From positions 1,054,001-1,118,000 of the forward strand of contig NC_030820.1 in NCBI RefSeq assembly GCF_001704415.2: a DNA stretch of 64,000 nucleotides, read 5' to 3'. This DNA comes from Capra hircus (lineage: Eukaryota > Chordata > Mammalia > Artiodactyla > Bovidae). This document shows, one piece after another, positions 22,707 to 33,953 of the stretch. A program made the translations under genes and the position numbers. The stretch's first letter is position 1; each line of letters starts with the position of its first letter. The notes under the pieces are model-generated. The model was not told where the DNA came from and searched no databases. It worked only from the letters and a program-made list of their open reading frames with translations.

Positions 22707-22859
22707 GCAGGCGCCATGCTCACTGTAGGGCGATTCTGTGCTGTTAGAGAATGTCCCTGGCGCCTGGACAATCCCCGCGGGCCCCTCCAAACCCATCCCG
22801 ACGCTCCTCCCACCCCAGGAGACAGAGGCACTGTCCTGAAGGTTTATTTGTGATCCCCT

Positions 22860-23350
22860 GTTTTTTCTTTATATCTTTACCACTTCTATATATGTGTATA
22901 TATTTATAAGTAGCATAGTGTAGTGTTAGTCACTCAGTCGTGTCTGACTCTTTGGGACCCAATGGACTGTAGCCCACCAGGCTTCTCTGTCCATGGAATT
23001 CTCCAGGCAGGAATACTGGGGTGATTTGCCATTCCCTTCTCCAGAACAGGTAGAGTAAGTATACATATATATATATACACACATACATATATAGGTTCCT
23101 AAATAATGTATTATTTTAAAATATAGGTACCTAAATGGAACCATTCAGTATAAATTCTTCTGCAATTTGCTTCTTCCTCAGAACATTATATTTCTGAGAT
23201 CATTCTTATTGATCCGTGTGAGAGTAGTTCTTTCATCTTTGCTTATACGATATTCCATTGTAAGAACACACTGCAGTTCATTTATTCATTCTAGCAGTAG
23301 ACATTTTTGTACCAATTAACATTTTTACTATTTCTGTATTGCATTAATCT
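22860..23350 (-). mobile_element. Old L1M 3' region, split by a SINE
   Basis: Another complement of an L1M 3' UTR: CTGCAATTTGCTTCTTCCTC, TATTTCTGAGATCATTCTTA and CTAGCAGTAGACATTTTTG. A Bov-A/Bov-tA unit interrupts it at 22925-23045. A TA-rich tract at 23062-23092 lies within it. Confidence 0.6.
22925..23045 (-). mobile_element. Bov-A/Bov-tA SINE unit
   Basis: Minus-strand unit from GTTAGTCACTCAGTCGTGTC through CTCTGTCCATGGAATTCTCC to CCATTCCCTTCTCCAGAAC, inserted into the old L1M. Confidence 0.88.
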
Positions 23351-23420
23351 TCTTGTCAACTGAGTGACTCACACTTTCACTTTTTTAAACACAATGTTCT
23401 TTTCCTCTAAATTGAAACTC

Positions 23421-24066
23421 AAGATTGTACTTTTTTTTGTTTATGTTTCTTTCTTTTTTTTATTAGTTTTTTATTTTTTAAATTTTAAAATCTTTAATTC
23501 TTACATGCATTCCCAAACATGAACCCCCCTCCCACCTCCCTCCCCATAACATCTCTCTGGGTCATCCCCATGCACCAGCCCCAAGCATGCTGTATCCTGC
23601 GTCAGACATAGACTGGCGATTCAATTCTTGCATGATAGTATACATGTTAGAATGCCATTCTCCCAACTCATCCCACCCTCTCCCTCTCCCTCTGAGTCCA
23701 AAAGTCCGTTATACACATCTGTGTCTTTTTTTCTGTCTTGCATACAGGGTCATCATTGCCATCTTCCTAAATTCCATATATATGTGTTAGTATACTGTAT
23801 TGGTGTTTTTCTTTCTGGCTTACTTCACTCTGTATAATCGGCTCCAGTTTCATCCATCTCATCAGAACTGATTCAAATGAATTCTTTTTAATGGCTGAGT
23901 AATACTCCATTGTGTATATGTACCACAGCTTTCTTATCCATTCATCTGCTGATGGACATCTAGGTTGTTTCCATGTCCTGTCTATTATAAACAGTGCTGC
24001 GATGAACATTGGGGTACATGTGTCTCTTTCAATTCTGGTTTCCTCGGTGTGTAAGATTGTACTTTT
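23421..24066 (-). mobile_element. Young ruminant L1, 5' truncated, with TSD
   Basis: L1 3' end on the minus strand: T-rich tail at the left, 3' UTR to 23766, then ORF2 C-terminal coding to the truncation at 24052. An exact 14-bp TSD AAGATTGTACTTTT flanks it at 23421-23434 and 24053-24066. The right copy is followed by AAAC, the L1 endonuclease motif TTTT/AA. It is almost identical to the L1 at 679-1260, so both come from one young subfamily. Confidence 0.95.
23767..24052 (-). pseudogene. L1 ORF2p C-terminal tail
   Basis: About 95 residues, including TEETRIERDTCTPMFIAALF, QPRCPSADEWIRKLWYIYTM and SILTHIYGI before the stop. The reading frame is open, but only the extreme C-terminus is present. 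Confidence 0.92.
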
Positions 24067-25026
24067 AAACAATTCTACATCTTTACTATTAGACCAATTA
24101 TTAAAAAGTCTTATCTGTCTGTTAGTAGCATAGCTAATGCTTCCAGGTTTTATATAAAACATATTTGGTTGTTCTGGATTGATTGTGATATAAAGTGTGA
24201 GTTTGAGATCCAGCTTTTTTCCCAGATCCTAATAATGACAGTAACTTTTATAATATATGTATTTATACAATAGAAAATATAAATGTATACAATACATAGT
24301 TATTTAATATATTTATGTATAAATAATACATGTATCTAATATAATAAATACTATTTTATAAAATATATTTATACAGTAGTGGAATAATTCATCATTTCCA
24401 CTACCTACTTGTTATGTCAACTTTATTATGGACCAAATAATTGCATTTTGGTTTGCTTGTGGACTTCTATTCTTTTCTACTGATCTATTAATATAACTAT
24501 GAATCTTTTTGATTAGATGACAGCAGTAAAAATTAAAACTGAGCTTTGATGGAATGATACACTGAAGGGCTAAGGATGGACAAGTGAAGTAAAGACTTTA
24601 GAAAGATAGGTAGGATCATAATCTTTTTGCCTAAAGAGGAGTGAACCCAGAATGGATGAAAATGCAAGTTTCATCAGAGGAAAGTACACACTGTCAGCAA
24701 TTTATTTAAACTGTATAAAAAGGACTCTGCAATGCTTTCCCCTATAAAAGGCATGATGTTAGGGAGATAAACATCATACTAAATTACACTTGCAACGCAT
24801 ATTTGTGTCTCCAGAGAAACGGTGAATATGGTTAATGCATGTTTTATGCTGTTTTGACTCTAGTCTAAACCAATCAGATTAAAGAAATTTACGAACAAAA
24901 ATGGCAAGACATAGTAGCTGCAATTAGAATGTTATGTTGAACTTAGTACCTGTAGTCCTCATTCCTAGAACACACCCGCCTAGTAAATGAAGCCGACATT
25001 CCACGTTTGTATTTATAACCTACTCT
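24067..25026. other. Unassigned DNA with an AT-rich tract
   Basis: The stretch 24240-24375 is almost entirely A and T with irregular ATAT/TTTAT units. The rest holds nothing I recognise. Confidence 0.5.
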
Positions 25027-25314
25027 CTAGGATGTGTCAGAGAAGGCAATGGCACCCCACTCCAGTACTCTTGCCTGGAAAGTCCCGTGGATGGAGGAGC
25101 CTGGTGGGCTGCAGTCCGTGGAGTCGCGAAGAGTCAGACACGACTGAGCAACTTCCCTTTCACTTTTGACTTTCATCCACTGGAGAAGGAAATGGCAACC
25201 CACTCCAGTGTTCTTGCCTGGAGAATCCCAGGGGAGCCTGGTGGGCTGCCGTCTATGGGGTCGCACAGAGTCGGACACGACTGAAGTGACTTAGCAGCAG
25301 CAGCTAGGATGTGT
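25027..25314 (+). mobile_element. Bov-A2 SINE dimer with TSD
   Basis: A full two-monomer Bov-A2 at 25038-25303. The monomers start at GAGAAGGCAATGGCACCCCA and GAGAAGGAAATGGCAACCCA, joined by a CACTTTTGACTTTCATCCA linker, with a CAGCAG end. An exact 11-bp TSD CTAGGATGTGT lies at 25027-25037 and 25304-25314. Confidence 0.96.
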
Positions 25315-25419
25315 GGAGCTCATGTAAAATTAATGCTCACTTATGTAATTTCATCAATGCTTCTTAAACCTCTGTTTCTCCCCTCATGCATTAAAGAATT
25401 CATCCTGACCACCCCAGTA

Positions 25420-25631
25420 GGGGCTTCCCTGGTGGCTCAGTCGGTAAAGAATCCACCTGCAATGCGGGAGGCCTAGGTTCAGTCCCTGGACTGGGAAGAG
25501 TCCCTGGAGGAGGTCATGGCATCCCACTCCAGTATTCCTGCCTGGAGAATCCCATGGACAGAGGAGCCTGGTGGGCTACGGTCCCCGGGGCCGCAGAGAG
25601 TCCAACGGGACTGAGCGACTGAGCGCACACG
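25420..25631 (+). mobile_element. Bov-tA SINE, full length
   Basis: Starts with the tRNA-like head GGGGCTTCCCTGGTGGCTCA, with box-B-like sequence GGTTCAGTCCC, then the BovB-derived part through CCCATGGACAGAGGAGCCTG to GGGACTGAGCGACTGAGCG. Unusually GC-rich for a Bov-tA. No clear TSD. Confidence 0.95.
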
Positions 25632-25639
25632 TGCAGCAC

Positions 25640-25931
25640 CCCTGGGTATGGCCGAGTCCCTGCATTGCTCACCTGAAACTAGCACAGCACCCGAGCAGAC
25701 TGTGGAGAGAAGGGAAGGGATAGAAAAAGGGGTCGCCAAGAGTTTACAAAATTTTCTAGACTAAAAAATATGTATCTTGAAAATGTTGTGATGATGTTAT
25801 ATCAAAAGCAAAATCATTACCACTTATCCAAGATTTTAGGACCCATGAAACTGTTAAAGCATAAGCCACTTTTTAAAAAAAAGCTTCAGTTTAATTTTAT
25901 TTGACTTTATTTTTTAAAACTAAAAATTAAA

Positions 25932-25963
<32 letters not shown>

Positions 25964-26261
25964 CAATGTTCAAATAATAGTGGATTTTATGGTAAAGTCT
26001 GATCTACTGGGCTCTGCTTAACCTGTAAGTCGGGGTATGGAGAGACCCATTACCTTTTCTGAGACATTATTATTTTGTTTCCTTTCTTACTCTAGAAAGT
26101 GCCTTATTTGCCAATCTAATATGTTTTGTGAACCAACTTTACATTGCCTGCATTTATTTCTATTTAAATAAAACAAAATGAGCATCTAAACTGGAAACTT
26201 AGTGAGTTCTTCTGAACTATTGGTAATATTAGATTCTTCAGCAAGAAAGCTGTTTTATCAG
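25640..26261. other. Unassigned DNA with a (TA)n tract
   Basis: A pure TA run of about 13 units lies at 25937-25963. I recognise nothing else. Confidence 0.6.
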
Positions 26262-26409
26262 TATGGCTGGATGGCATCACGGACTCGATGGACGTGAGTC
26301 TGAGTGAGCTCCGGGAGATGGTGATGGACAGGGAGGCCTGGCGTGCTGTGATTCATGGGGTTGCAAAGAGTCGGACACGACTGAGTGACTGAACTGAACT
26401 GAACTGAAA
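26262..26409 (+). mobile_element. BovB LINE, extreme 3' end
   Basis: The last ~145 bp of BovB on the plus strand: GGCTGGATGGCATCACGGAC, GAGCTCCGGGAGATGGTGAT, GGGAGGCCTGGCGTGCTGTG, then the short tandem ACTGA tail at 26385-26406. High identity to consensus, so young. Confidence 0.93.
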
Positions 26410-28895
26410 TACACAGACACTGTATAATCTCTCCCATTAAAAGGTGGGTGAGGTACAAGCTTTGGTTGCCAGGCATCAGTAGGAGAAGCAGGTCCTCCCA
26501 GGCCCATGGCTCACAGGCCGGCCCTTCACACCAGGCTTCCCAAACTGGCCAGAGAGTCGCTAGCGAGGTCCTGGTGTCCCTGCCTTTGTTTGTCATTTCC
26601 CTGGCACAGACACACCATTTGTGTATCAGCTTTTGTCAAGGACATTCCTGGGTGAATCTACATGGTAAATTTATATTAACTGATTAGGAAGACTCACAGT
26701 GAAAAGAAATAAAATAAAGCCATAAAGCCATTTGTGGAATTTGAGAGTATGGATGAGAATATATTAGGATTTAAAGACAATCTATGTTTCACTTCTATTT
26801 TCATGAAATTTGGCAAAAAGTCTTCAGAAGGAAAGGAAAAAATGGGACAGTGAAGGGGAGAGAGGGAAAAAAAAGAAAAGAGATTTGGGGAAAGAAGAAA
26901 GGAAATACAGGAGGAAGGCAGGGGAGGTAGAAGGACACACCACCCTGATCAGTCCTGTATGTGAGCGTGGCCTGCCATGGAACATTCTCACGTGCAGACT
27001 TTTATGCTGCTTGTCTGCCTATACTATGTCAATTCCTTTCTTCAAAACACACTAAAAGCCATTCAGTTTTATGAATAAACATATATTAATTTCCCATATA
27101 GTCTAAATAAAGTCTTTTACAATCCACTGTATGATCCTCAATCAAAATTCAGATCACAGGAATTCAGAATCATTCTTGTTCCTCTGATACAATAATCTGA
27201 GAATTGTGAATTTTATGGTTTACATAACAGAGGCTATTCATTAAGTAAATTTGGAAGTGTACATTAATTTTGTGATCTCTTAGGGAAGGATTACCTATAC
27301 TTTTCTTGGCTATCTGTGAATATGTCTTTATTTCAACAATGTTAACTAATATTTATGACTTCTATCTATTGCTTCTATGAGTATTTGTCAGAAATTTGAT
27401 GAACAGTCATCTTTTCATCTTAAAAAGTAAATGGCACACTCTTTTAAAATTTAAACAGATCGTCTGTGTGCAGGCTGCAGTCCATAGGGTCACACAGAGT
27501 CAGACACAGCTGGTGACTTAGCACGCATGCACGGCCTTACTTTAATACAGAGACTGATTCCTTGAACTCTTACCTAATATTTACCTATAGAAATATTTTA
27601 GATCGATGACGACATCATCTCTGCTTAGCTTTTCACCTGACAACCCCACCTACCCAGTGGCTGAGGGCTTTGGCCATCATAGCTGAGCAGGAGTGGAGGG
27701 CGAGGCAGGCCTGTGGGAGGCGCTTGTGGCCTCCTCAGAGACAAACCCCACTGGGGCAGGCAGCTCAGAGAGGCGTGCCCTGCTCCTTCAACACTGGGCA
27801 ACTGGCGTAAAGCAACAGGAGGTAATGTTTCCAACATGTGAGAAAGGGAGTCAGGCTTGAGAGATTTCTGTCAGAGACAGATGTTCACAGCAGGCATCAG
27901 AAAGAGCAAAAAAGCCATGCTTTAGATTCTCTTCCCGACACATAAAGAGTGAAATCTTTGTTGATCTGTGGGGTTGGGGGTTCAGGGGGACCCCAGAGCT
28001 GCAGTTCATTTCATTTTAGCAAACTAATATTTGGATTGAAAATTTTTGAAAGAGAAGATACAAATTATTTTCCACTGAAGATAAGTTTCTCACCCTTTAA
28101 AACACTGTCTTTCCATGATTGTGGAGTGCCTGGGAAAGTAGGTGAGGAAGCAGAGCTCACTAAAGGCCACCTGCATCAGCACTGACTCAATCAAGACTAG
28201 TTACTAGTGTTCCTCTTTGCAGGATCACTGGAGATTCACATTATGTGTCTAAATGTATGAGTAAATGGTATTTTGTTTGCATTGGGGATTGATATTCCAT
28301 GGATTCAGTTAGTCTTACTTGTAATTAATGAGCAAACAGTCAATTAAAATATGTACATGTGGTGAAACAGACAATTTGCAAGTATCAACACAGAAGGACA
28401 GACTCAATCCACTTATTAGAAGCATGCTAGTACACCACAAATAAACCAGCACTGAGCTGTATTTTCGCTTCTTTGTACCATATTTCATGCTACATCTGAT
28501 ATTTTGTCAAAGCTCTCTAACAATCCTGTTTCTTGATATCAAAGGACAGTGCCTCAATTCTGGGACTGTAAGAGAATACATTTAAAATATCTTACCCTTA
28601 CCAGTCCCCCACTTCATTTCATGGCTAACTTCTTAACTGCCTCACCCTAAACAAAGTCATCAAATATTTTCACCATACTCTTAATTCTCACAGATAAAGC
28701 AGAAGTACCATTTGCAAAGAACAGACAACCATTTCTTTAGTCAATTTTATGGCAAAAGAAACCATTTAGTAAAGTGCTAGGTCTGATATCATGAAGACTC
28801 TAAAGAAATGCTCCTGGGAAAATAATTTGAAATCATATTTCTCTGATTTTTGATGCATTTCAAATAAACTTGTGAAATATGTTTTCCCAGCCTGT
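26410..28895. other. Long interval without genes; purine tract and one Bov-A scrap
   Basis: A purine-rich stretch with GGAAA/GAAAG units runs about 26815-26935. A Bov-A fragment is listed at 27468. The segment 27640-27800 is GC-elevated with no recognised domain. The stretch 28190-28570 looks unique and repeat-free. Confidence 0.45.
27468..27533 (+). mobile_element. Bov-A fragment
   Basis: Only the last third remains: CAGGCTGCAGTCCATAGGGT, CACACAGAGTCAGACACAGC, then TGACTTAGCACGCATGCA. Confidence 0.8.
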
Positions 28896-28899
28896 ACCA

Positions 28900-29095
28900 T
28901 ACCAGTTCATGTTCATTTATTCAGGGACCCAGTGAACACATATTTAGGTGCAATGCTGATGCTGAGGATAAACAGCACTAAAGATAATAAATTACAATCT
29001 CTGCCTTGGAGAGTAGGAAAAGACTCACCTGTCTTGTTTGCTGTTATATTGCCAGTGCCTGAGATTATACTTGACACAGAACAGATGCTCACAAT
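28900..29095. mobile_element. L2-like 3' end remnants
   Basis: 28905-28995 resembles the complement of an L2 3' end (AACACATATTTAGGTGCAAT and GCTGAGGATAAACAGCACTA). 29015-29090 resembles the forward L2 end (CTGTCTTGTTTGCTGTTATA, GCCAGTGCCTGAGATTATAC, CAGAACAGATGCTCACA). Both are old and the assignment is tentative. Confidence 0.45.
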
Positions 29096-29097
29096 GG

Positions 29098-29171
29098 TCT
29101 TTTCTTCCTCTCTCTCTTCCTTTCCATCTTTCTCTCTTTCCTTCTGTTTGTCCTGTTTTCTTTTTGTTGTT
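29098..29171. repeat. Pyrimidine-rich low-complexity tract
   Basis: T and C only apart from a few bases, with TTCC and TCTC units, right after the L2-like remnant. Confidence 0.85.
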
Positions 29172-30474
29172 TAACTGAGTGACATTTTAAACACACAAAC
29201 ACCAATGGAAATAAACAGAGATAAGAATGTAGCAAGCTTATCAGACTGAGAGTTGACCAAATGGTCTTCCGTATCTTAGCAGCCCTGATGGAGTCGAGGT
29301 CATGTCAGTCTTATTCCCTACTGAACCTCCAGCATTACTTCAGTGCCTTGATAAAGAAGTAATCAATTAAAATTGATAGTAAAAGGGATGATTCAATATA
29401 TTTTCCATCTAGGACAGCATACTCATGGATGCTCATAGAATGATATTAGTTTATTTTTTTTAAATGTTAAGTGCTCTTTACACTCTACTCAAGGCAGAAA
29501 AGAAAAAGGTTTACAGATTTTTTCATTCATCTGAAAAATTCATTTATATTGAAGTCCTTGTTTAACTTTGGGGTCCAATGAATGAGCGATTCCTTGATAC
29601 TCTCTTTCTTCGTCAATAACCATTTCATCCAGAGAGCAGGGTGGGATTTTTCATCTCTCTAGCTTTCTTGATGTGGTGAAGCTTCTGTCAAAACATGTTA
29701 TCTCACTGGCAACACATGCCACAGTTTGCAGAGGCCCACAGGTGGTTGAAACCTAACCCAGTTGTAAATCACAACATGGAAAAAGTCTTGCATATTTTAG
29801 AAGACAGAAAAGGAAATAACTTTTCAGCCAGCAATTAGAAGCACATTGTGTCTCAGAAAGCCTGTGCCTTGTACCTGTCAGGCTCAATGGCTCCTTTCAC
29901 ACAAACTTTCCTCCTGATTCATTTGGAACCTCCAGACAACTCCCTCCCTCTCATCTATCAAGTAACCCCCTCAAGCCTTAATGACCCCACAAGGCTGTTT
30001 TCCTTAAAAATGTTTCCAAACCACTGGAGCGCACCTGGTCATAAACCCCCATTGATGAAAAGTGGAATGGAGGTTGTGTCAGATACTCTCTGACTGGAAT
30101 TATTCCCACCTTCTCCACATTGTTGACAGAGAGTGAATAAAGGCAGCATTGTTACACCTTCAATTGAGCTATTGAAGTTAGTACTTGGTTTTGGCTCATG
30201 AAAATACCACTTTTTTCCAGGGCTATTACAAGCCAATGATTTAGAACCCTGATTCCTTGTATTTATTTGTTTTTTTTTTTTTTAATAATTCTCCTGCTCA
30301 TGCAGTGAGGCGTGCTATTATCACTTGGACTGCCTGGCCTGGGCAGTGCACGCGTGTCATACGTACAAACACATGACAAGAAAAGGCATGACAGACCCCA
30401 CGTTCAAACTGAAAAGGAAAGTACAGCAACATTGCTTTTGTTCTGTCTCTTCTATTTGAAGTAATGAGGTTCTT
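29172..30474. other. Unassigned DNA
   Basis: No gene or named repeat. A T14 run at 30270-30283 borders a short GC-rich stretch (30300-30360). I considered a small-RNA retropseudogene there but could not match any. Confidence 0.45.
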
Positions 30475-30685
30475 GCCTCAGTCGTGTAATCACTCAGTCG
30501 TGTTTGACCCTTTCTGACCCCATGGACTGTAGCCCGCCAGGATGTCTGTCTCTGTCCATGGAATTCTTCAGGCAAGAATGTAGGAGTGGATTGCCATTCC
30601 CTTCTCCAGGGGATCTTCCTGACCCAGCGATCAAACCCACATCTCCCACGTTACACGCAGATTCTTTACCATCTGAGCCACTTTA
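30475..30685 (-). mobile_element. Bov-tA SINE
   Basis: Minus-strand Bov-tA: AATCACTCAGTCGTGTTTGA at the left, GGGGATCTTCCTGACCCAGC in the middle, and the complement of the tRNA-like head (CAGATTCTTTACCATCTGAG) at the right. The last bases of the head are missing. Confidence 0.9.
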
Positions 30686-32379
30686 ATGGATCCCTTATCT
30701 CAGTTAAGCACTTCTAGAGTAAACACAGATTGTATGATAAGCTGTGTGATTAGAAATTACTTGTTAAGGCTTTAGAACCAACCCCATGAGGGATAGTATC
30801 TGGGCGCCATCATTTAGCAGTAATATGACTTCTGGCAAACTGCTAACTCTCTTCAAACCTTGAGGGAGGTTTTGAAGGTCATTCCAAGATGTTTAGACTT
30901 TCTTGAGAGCTGAGCCTTTGGTGGTCATGGGACAGAAGAGTAACATGCTAAGAGCGAAGACTTGCAATGACTTGCAAAGGGGAGATGTCAATGCCAGGGG
31001 TCACTAAGCCCCACTCTCCTGGACACACAAGTGTGCTCTGTTTCTGGCACTGTTGTTCTCCTCATTTTATAAACAAACAAATAAAAAGTGCTGCAAATGA
31101 TTGTGATGGTTGAATAATTAATCAACAAATCCAAGTGAAGAAAGAAAGATGATGAAATGGGGGTGTGTACTGATGAGCATTCAGGACAAGGCCTATAATC
31201 TACTGTTCTTTTGGATGATTTATATTCGTTTTTTGAGAAGTAGCTGAGTAAAAACATAATTTGCTCCATGCCTCATGTAATGGTTTAATAATCCAGTACT
31301 GAATCAACACTGACCTTTAAGCAGGGTCTCAAATCCAGAAGCCACAAAGACTTCTGAGATGTAATTTCCCCTTCAAATTTCCCTCCCTTTATATTTGCAT
31401 AAGATTTTGAAATAGCAGTACAGTTCAGATCAGATAAATAGGAATGAGGTGGTTTCAGCTAGCTACTGAACACAGATGTGACTTTGTTACCCAGCTGTGA
31501 GTAATTTTCCTCCCAATCAGAGGTAGAATTTTAAATAGACTGAAAGCACGTTCTGTAGTAGGAGCACTGCACGCAAGATGCCCTGTCAATGCAGGCACTC
31601 GTCTATTTCACTCATATAGTAGTCTCAGACGGCCCCCCTGCCTCTTCTTTCTGCCATGCTGAACATGCATATGAATGGCCAGGTCAAGATTTCAGAAGTG
31701 AATGGTCTCCAGGCTTCTATGTTTGCATGACATTTTCTAGACAAGAATTTGACCATGTAACAGTCCATTTGTGCCTCAGGTATTCACCTAATCTTTGCCT
31801 AAATGGAAAGGGTATATTTCTTAACCCCTAGCATGTAAAACACAAAAGCAAGCGTCAGTGGGAATACTGACAGTGAGCTAGTGAAAGTGGCAGCCACTTT
31901 GGATCATTCTGACCACAATAGATGTGTTCTTCCCACATTCTCCACATTAATGGATCACTTTTGTCAAATGTCTCAGTGGGTATTATGTAGATTTGCCTCA
32001 GTATCCTTGTGGCTGTGAATATGGTCTAGGACCTTTTTCTTTTTATAATCTTCAACAGACACCTGTTCTGAAATCACATGATGGAAGCTTTTGACCAGAA
32101 ATGGTGGCGTGCAGGGGAAAGAACAATGGAATAGAAGGATTCAGTGACATGAGCAAACTTGCCTTTCTTTCTGATTTGGTTGGAAAATTATTTTTCAAAT
32201 TCTAGGGAGTTATTGTTCTCTAATACTTCATATAATAACATACTTCAAATCAAAAAAGTCCTTAGAGGTGATGTTCAGTGTCTTTTGTGCAGATCAGTAC
32301 ATTGAGACCCAAGGCTAATTGACCTGCCCTACAGTTACAAATGCAAAGCACAGCTTCAAAGGTTAGGTAGACAGAGAGC
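30686..32379. other. Unassigned DNA
   Basis: No gene is recognised. Near 32250-32350 an L3- or MIR-like remnant is possible (TCCTTAGAGGTGATGTTCAG then ACATTGAGACCCAAGGC). Open frames at 31269-30988 minus and 31589-31831 plus have no domain. Confidence 0.4.
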
Positions 32380-32565
32380 GGATCAGTAGTGGCCTGGAAA
32401 TGGGGCACGGGCTACAAAGGGTGATGGAAATAGTCTATATCTTGACTGTGGTAGAAACATGCATATTCGTTTGTCAAAATCCATCTATGCATCCATAGAG
32501 TGAATGCATTCTATGAAAATTATCCCCAAAAGTTAAAAATAAAAAAGTGTCAGGCACATCCTACC
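32380..32565 (+). mobile_element. Old L1M 3' UTR
   Basis: The order GGATCAGTAGTGGCCTGGAA, GGGCTACAAAGGGTGATGGA, ATATCTTGACTGTGGTAGAA, TTTGTCAAAATCCATC matches the 3' UTR of old mammalian L1 elements. Confidence 0.7.
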
Positions 32566-32799
32566 AAGGATAAATTTAAATAATGTAAAATAAAGCGGTG
32601 AGATAAAACCTTTTATGAAGCGTTACAGTTGAAGCCACACTTCCCTCCAAACTTGGGGAGAAACAGCATGTGTGGCATGTATAAGATTGTATGCTGCAAA
32701 AAAAATCATTCCTGGATCCCCTAAAGCTTAGGAGCTGGCAGAGTAATAGAAGAGAGACTCCAGTGAGATACTGAAATGAAGAAACACGTAATCAGCATC

Positions 32800-32990
32800 T
32801 AGAAGGCAGATTCTATTTCTGTTTCCACTTCTACTATTTCACAGCTTTGTGACCTTGGGTGAGTCACCTCTCCTTGGGAAGACACTTTCTTCTCTCTCAA
32901 GTAGTGATCAGAACCCCTGTTCCCACGTTACTCTTAAGGGTCAAGTGCAGCATCAGAGCTGGGAAAGTGCTTTGAAAGTTCAAAGTGACC
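32800..32990 (+). mobile_element. MIR SINE
   Basis: The strongly conserved MIR core is visible: CAGCTTTGTGACCTTGGGTG followed by AGTCACCTCTCC, then a right part with GGGAAAGTGCTTTGAAAGT. Confidence 0.78.
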
Positions 32991-33279
32991 ATATACATGT
33001 GAGTGGTTACTAACATTTCCATCCCTGTTTACATTCATGTCAGTGAGACCAAGAAGCTGGAAATGACTCCAAATATAGGGTACTAGTGACAGTGACAATT
33101 TCAGGATGTGGTCAGTTTTTATTGATGTTCATGTACATGTGCCAACCCACTTCTAATACATATTTTAGGTAGATTCTTCTCAATAAAAGAAAAAAATAGT
33201 GAAAGGCAAAAATGTGTTTAGTAAAGAAAAGACACATGTAACAAATTTGAAAGTCACTAAGTAGATCTGAAATAGATAT

Positions 33280-33953
33280 TTACATTCATGTATTCAATGA
33301 CATTTTTTGAGAGTCTAGCATGAGCAAGTCCTGGAATTACATGCAAAGATAAATAAAACACAGTCAAGGAAAAGATAAATAAAACACAAATTCAGTATCA
33401 TCTGGAAGGATGGATCATATATGTCTAAAAGTAATTTGAGTGCAAAACCATATGTGGAAAATATCATGAGAAAAAGTGTAGCACAATGGTGTTAGAAAAG
33501 GGATAAACACTTGTTTCTTGGAAGACTTCATGAGAGAGGTGGTGTTTGAAGTGAGCATTCAAGAGTGAGTAGGGATCCCCTGAGAACAGGAAAGGAAGCT
33601 CTGGTGGAAGAGTAGATTGAGATAGGTCATGGAGTCCAAGAAGTACAGGGCATTTTAGTATGGTGTTCAGGGCACCAGTGCGGGAGACCAGGCTGAAGAA
33701 GGGGAATTGAGGACAGGACCCTGGAAGGCTTTATGCGCCAGCCTTTCTTGGCTGGAAATGAGAAACCACTGGAGATTTCTGAGCAGAAGTATGACTTGAA
33801 GTATGCCAGTGGAAAATGAATTTGGCAACTTGGCTGTGTGTGCACTCGTGTTGGGAGACACCAGTGCTAGGGAGGCCAACTAGGAAACTAATGCAATGAT
33901 CAAGGGGCGAGAAAGTGAAGCTTTGAACTAGTACAGTAGGTAGGGAGAGAAGG
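33280..33953 (-). mobile_element. L2 LINE, left part, interrupted by an LTR
   Basis: Complement of an L2 3' end and adjacent coding region: TTTTTTGAGAGTCTAGCATG, GACAGGACCCTGGAAGGCTT, GAGAAACCACTGGAGATTTC, GCAGAAGTATGACTTGAAGT, ACTAATGCAATGATCAAGG. The element resumes to the right of the solo LTR. L2 is a mammalian-wide fossil, so this is the oldest layer here. Confidence 0.72.

Noticed and set aside
25420..25500. tRNA-like sequence with a box-B motif as a tRNA gene
   Set aside because: It is the head of a Bov-tA SINE; it does not fold as a full tRNA and continues into BovB-derived sequence. The same applies to the other SINE heads.
30270..30360. T-run next to a GC-rich stretch as a small-RNA retropseudogene
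   Set aside because: I could not match it to U1-U6, 7SK, Y or other small RNAs, and no TSD is visible.
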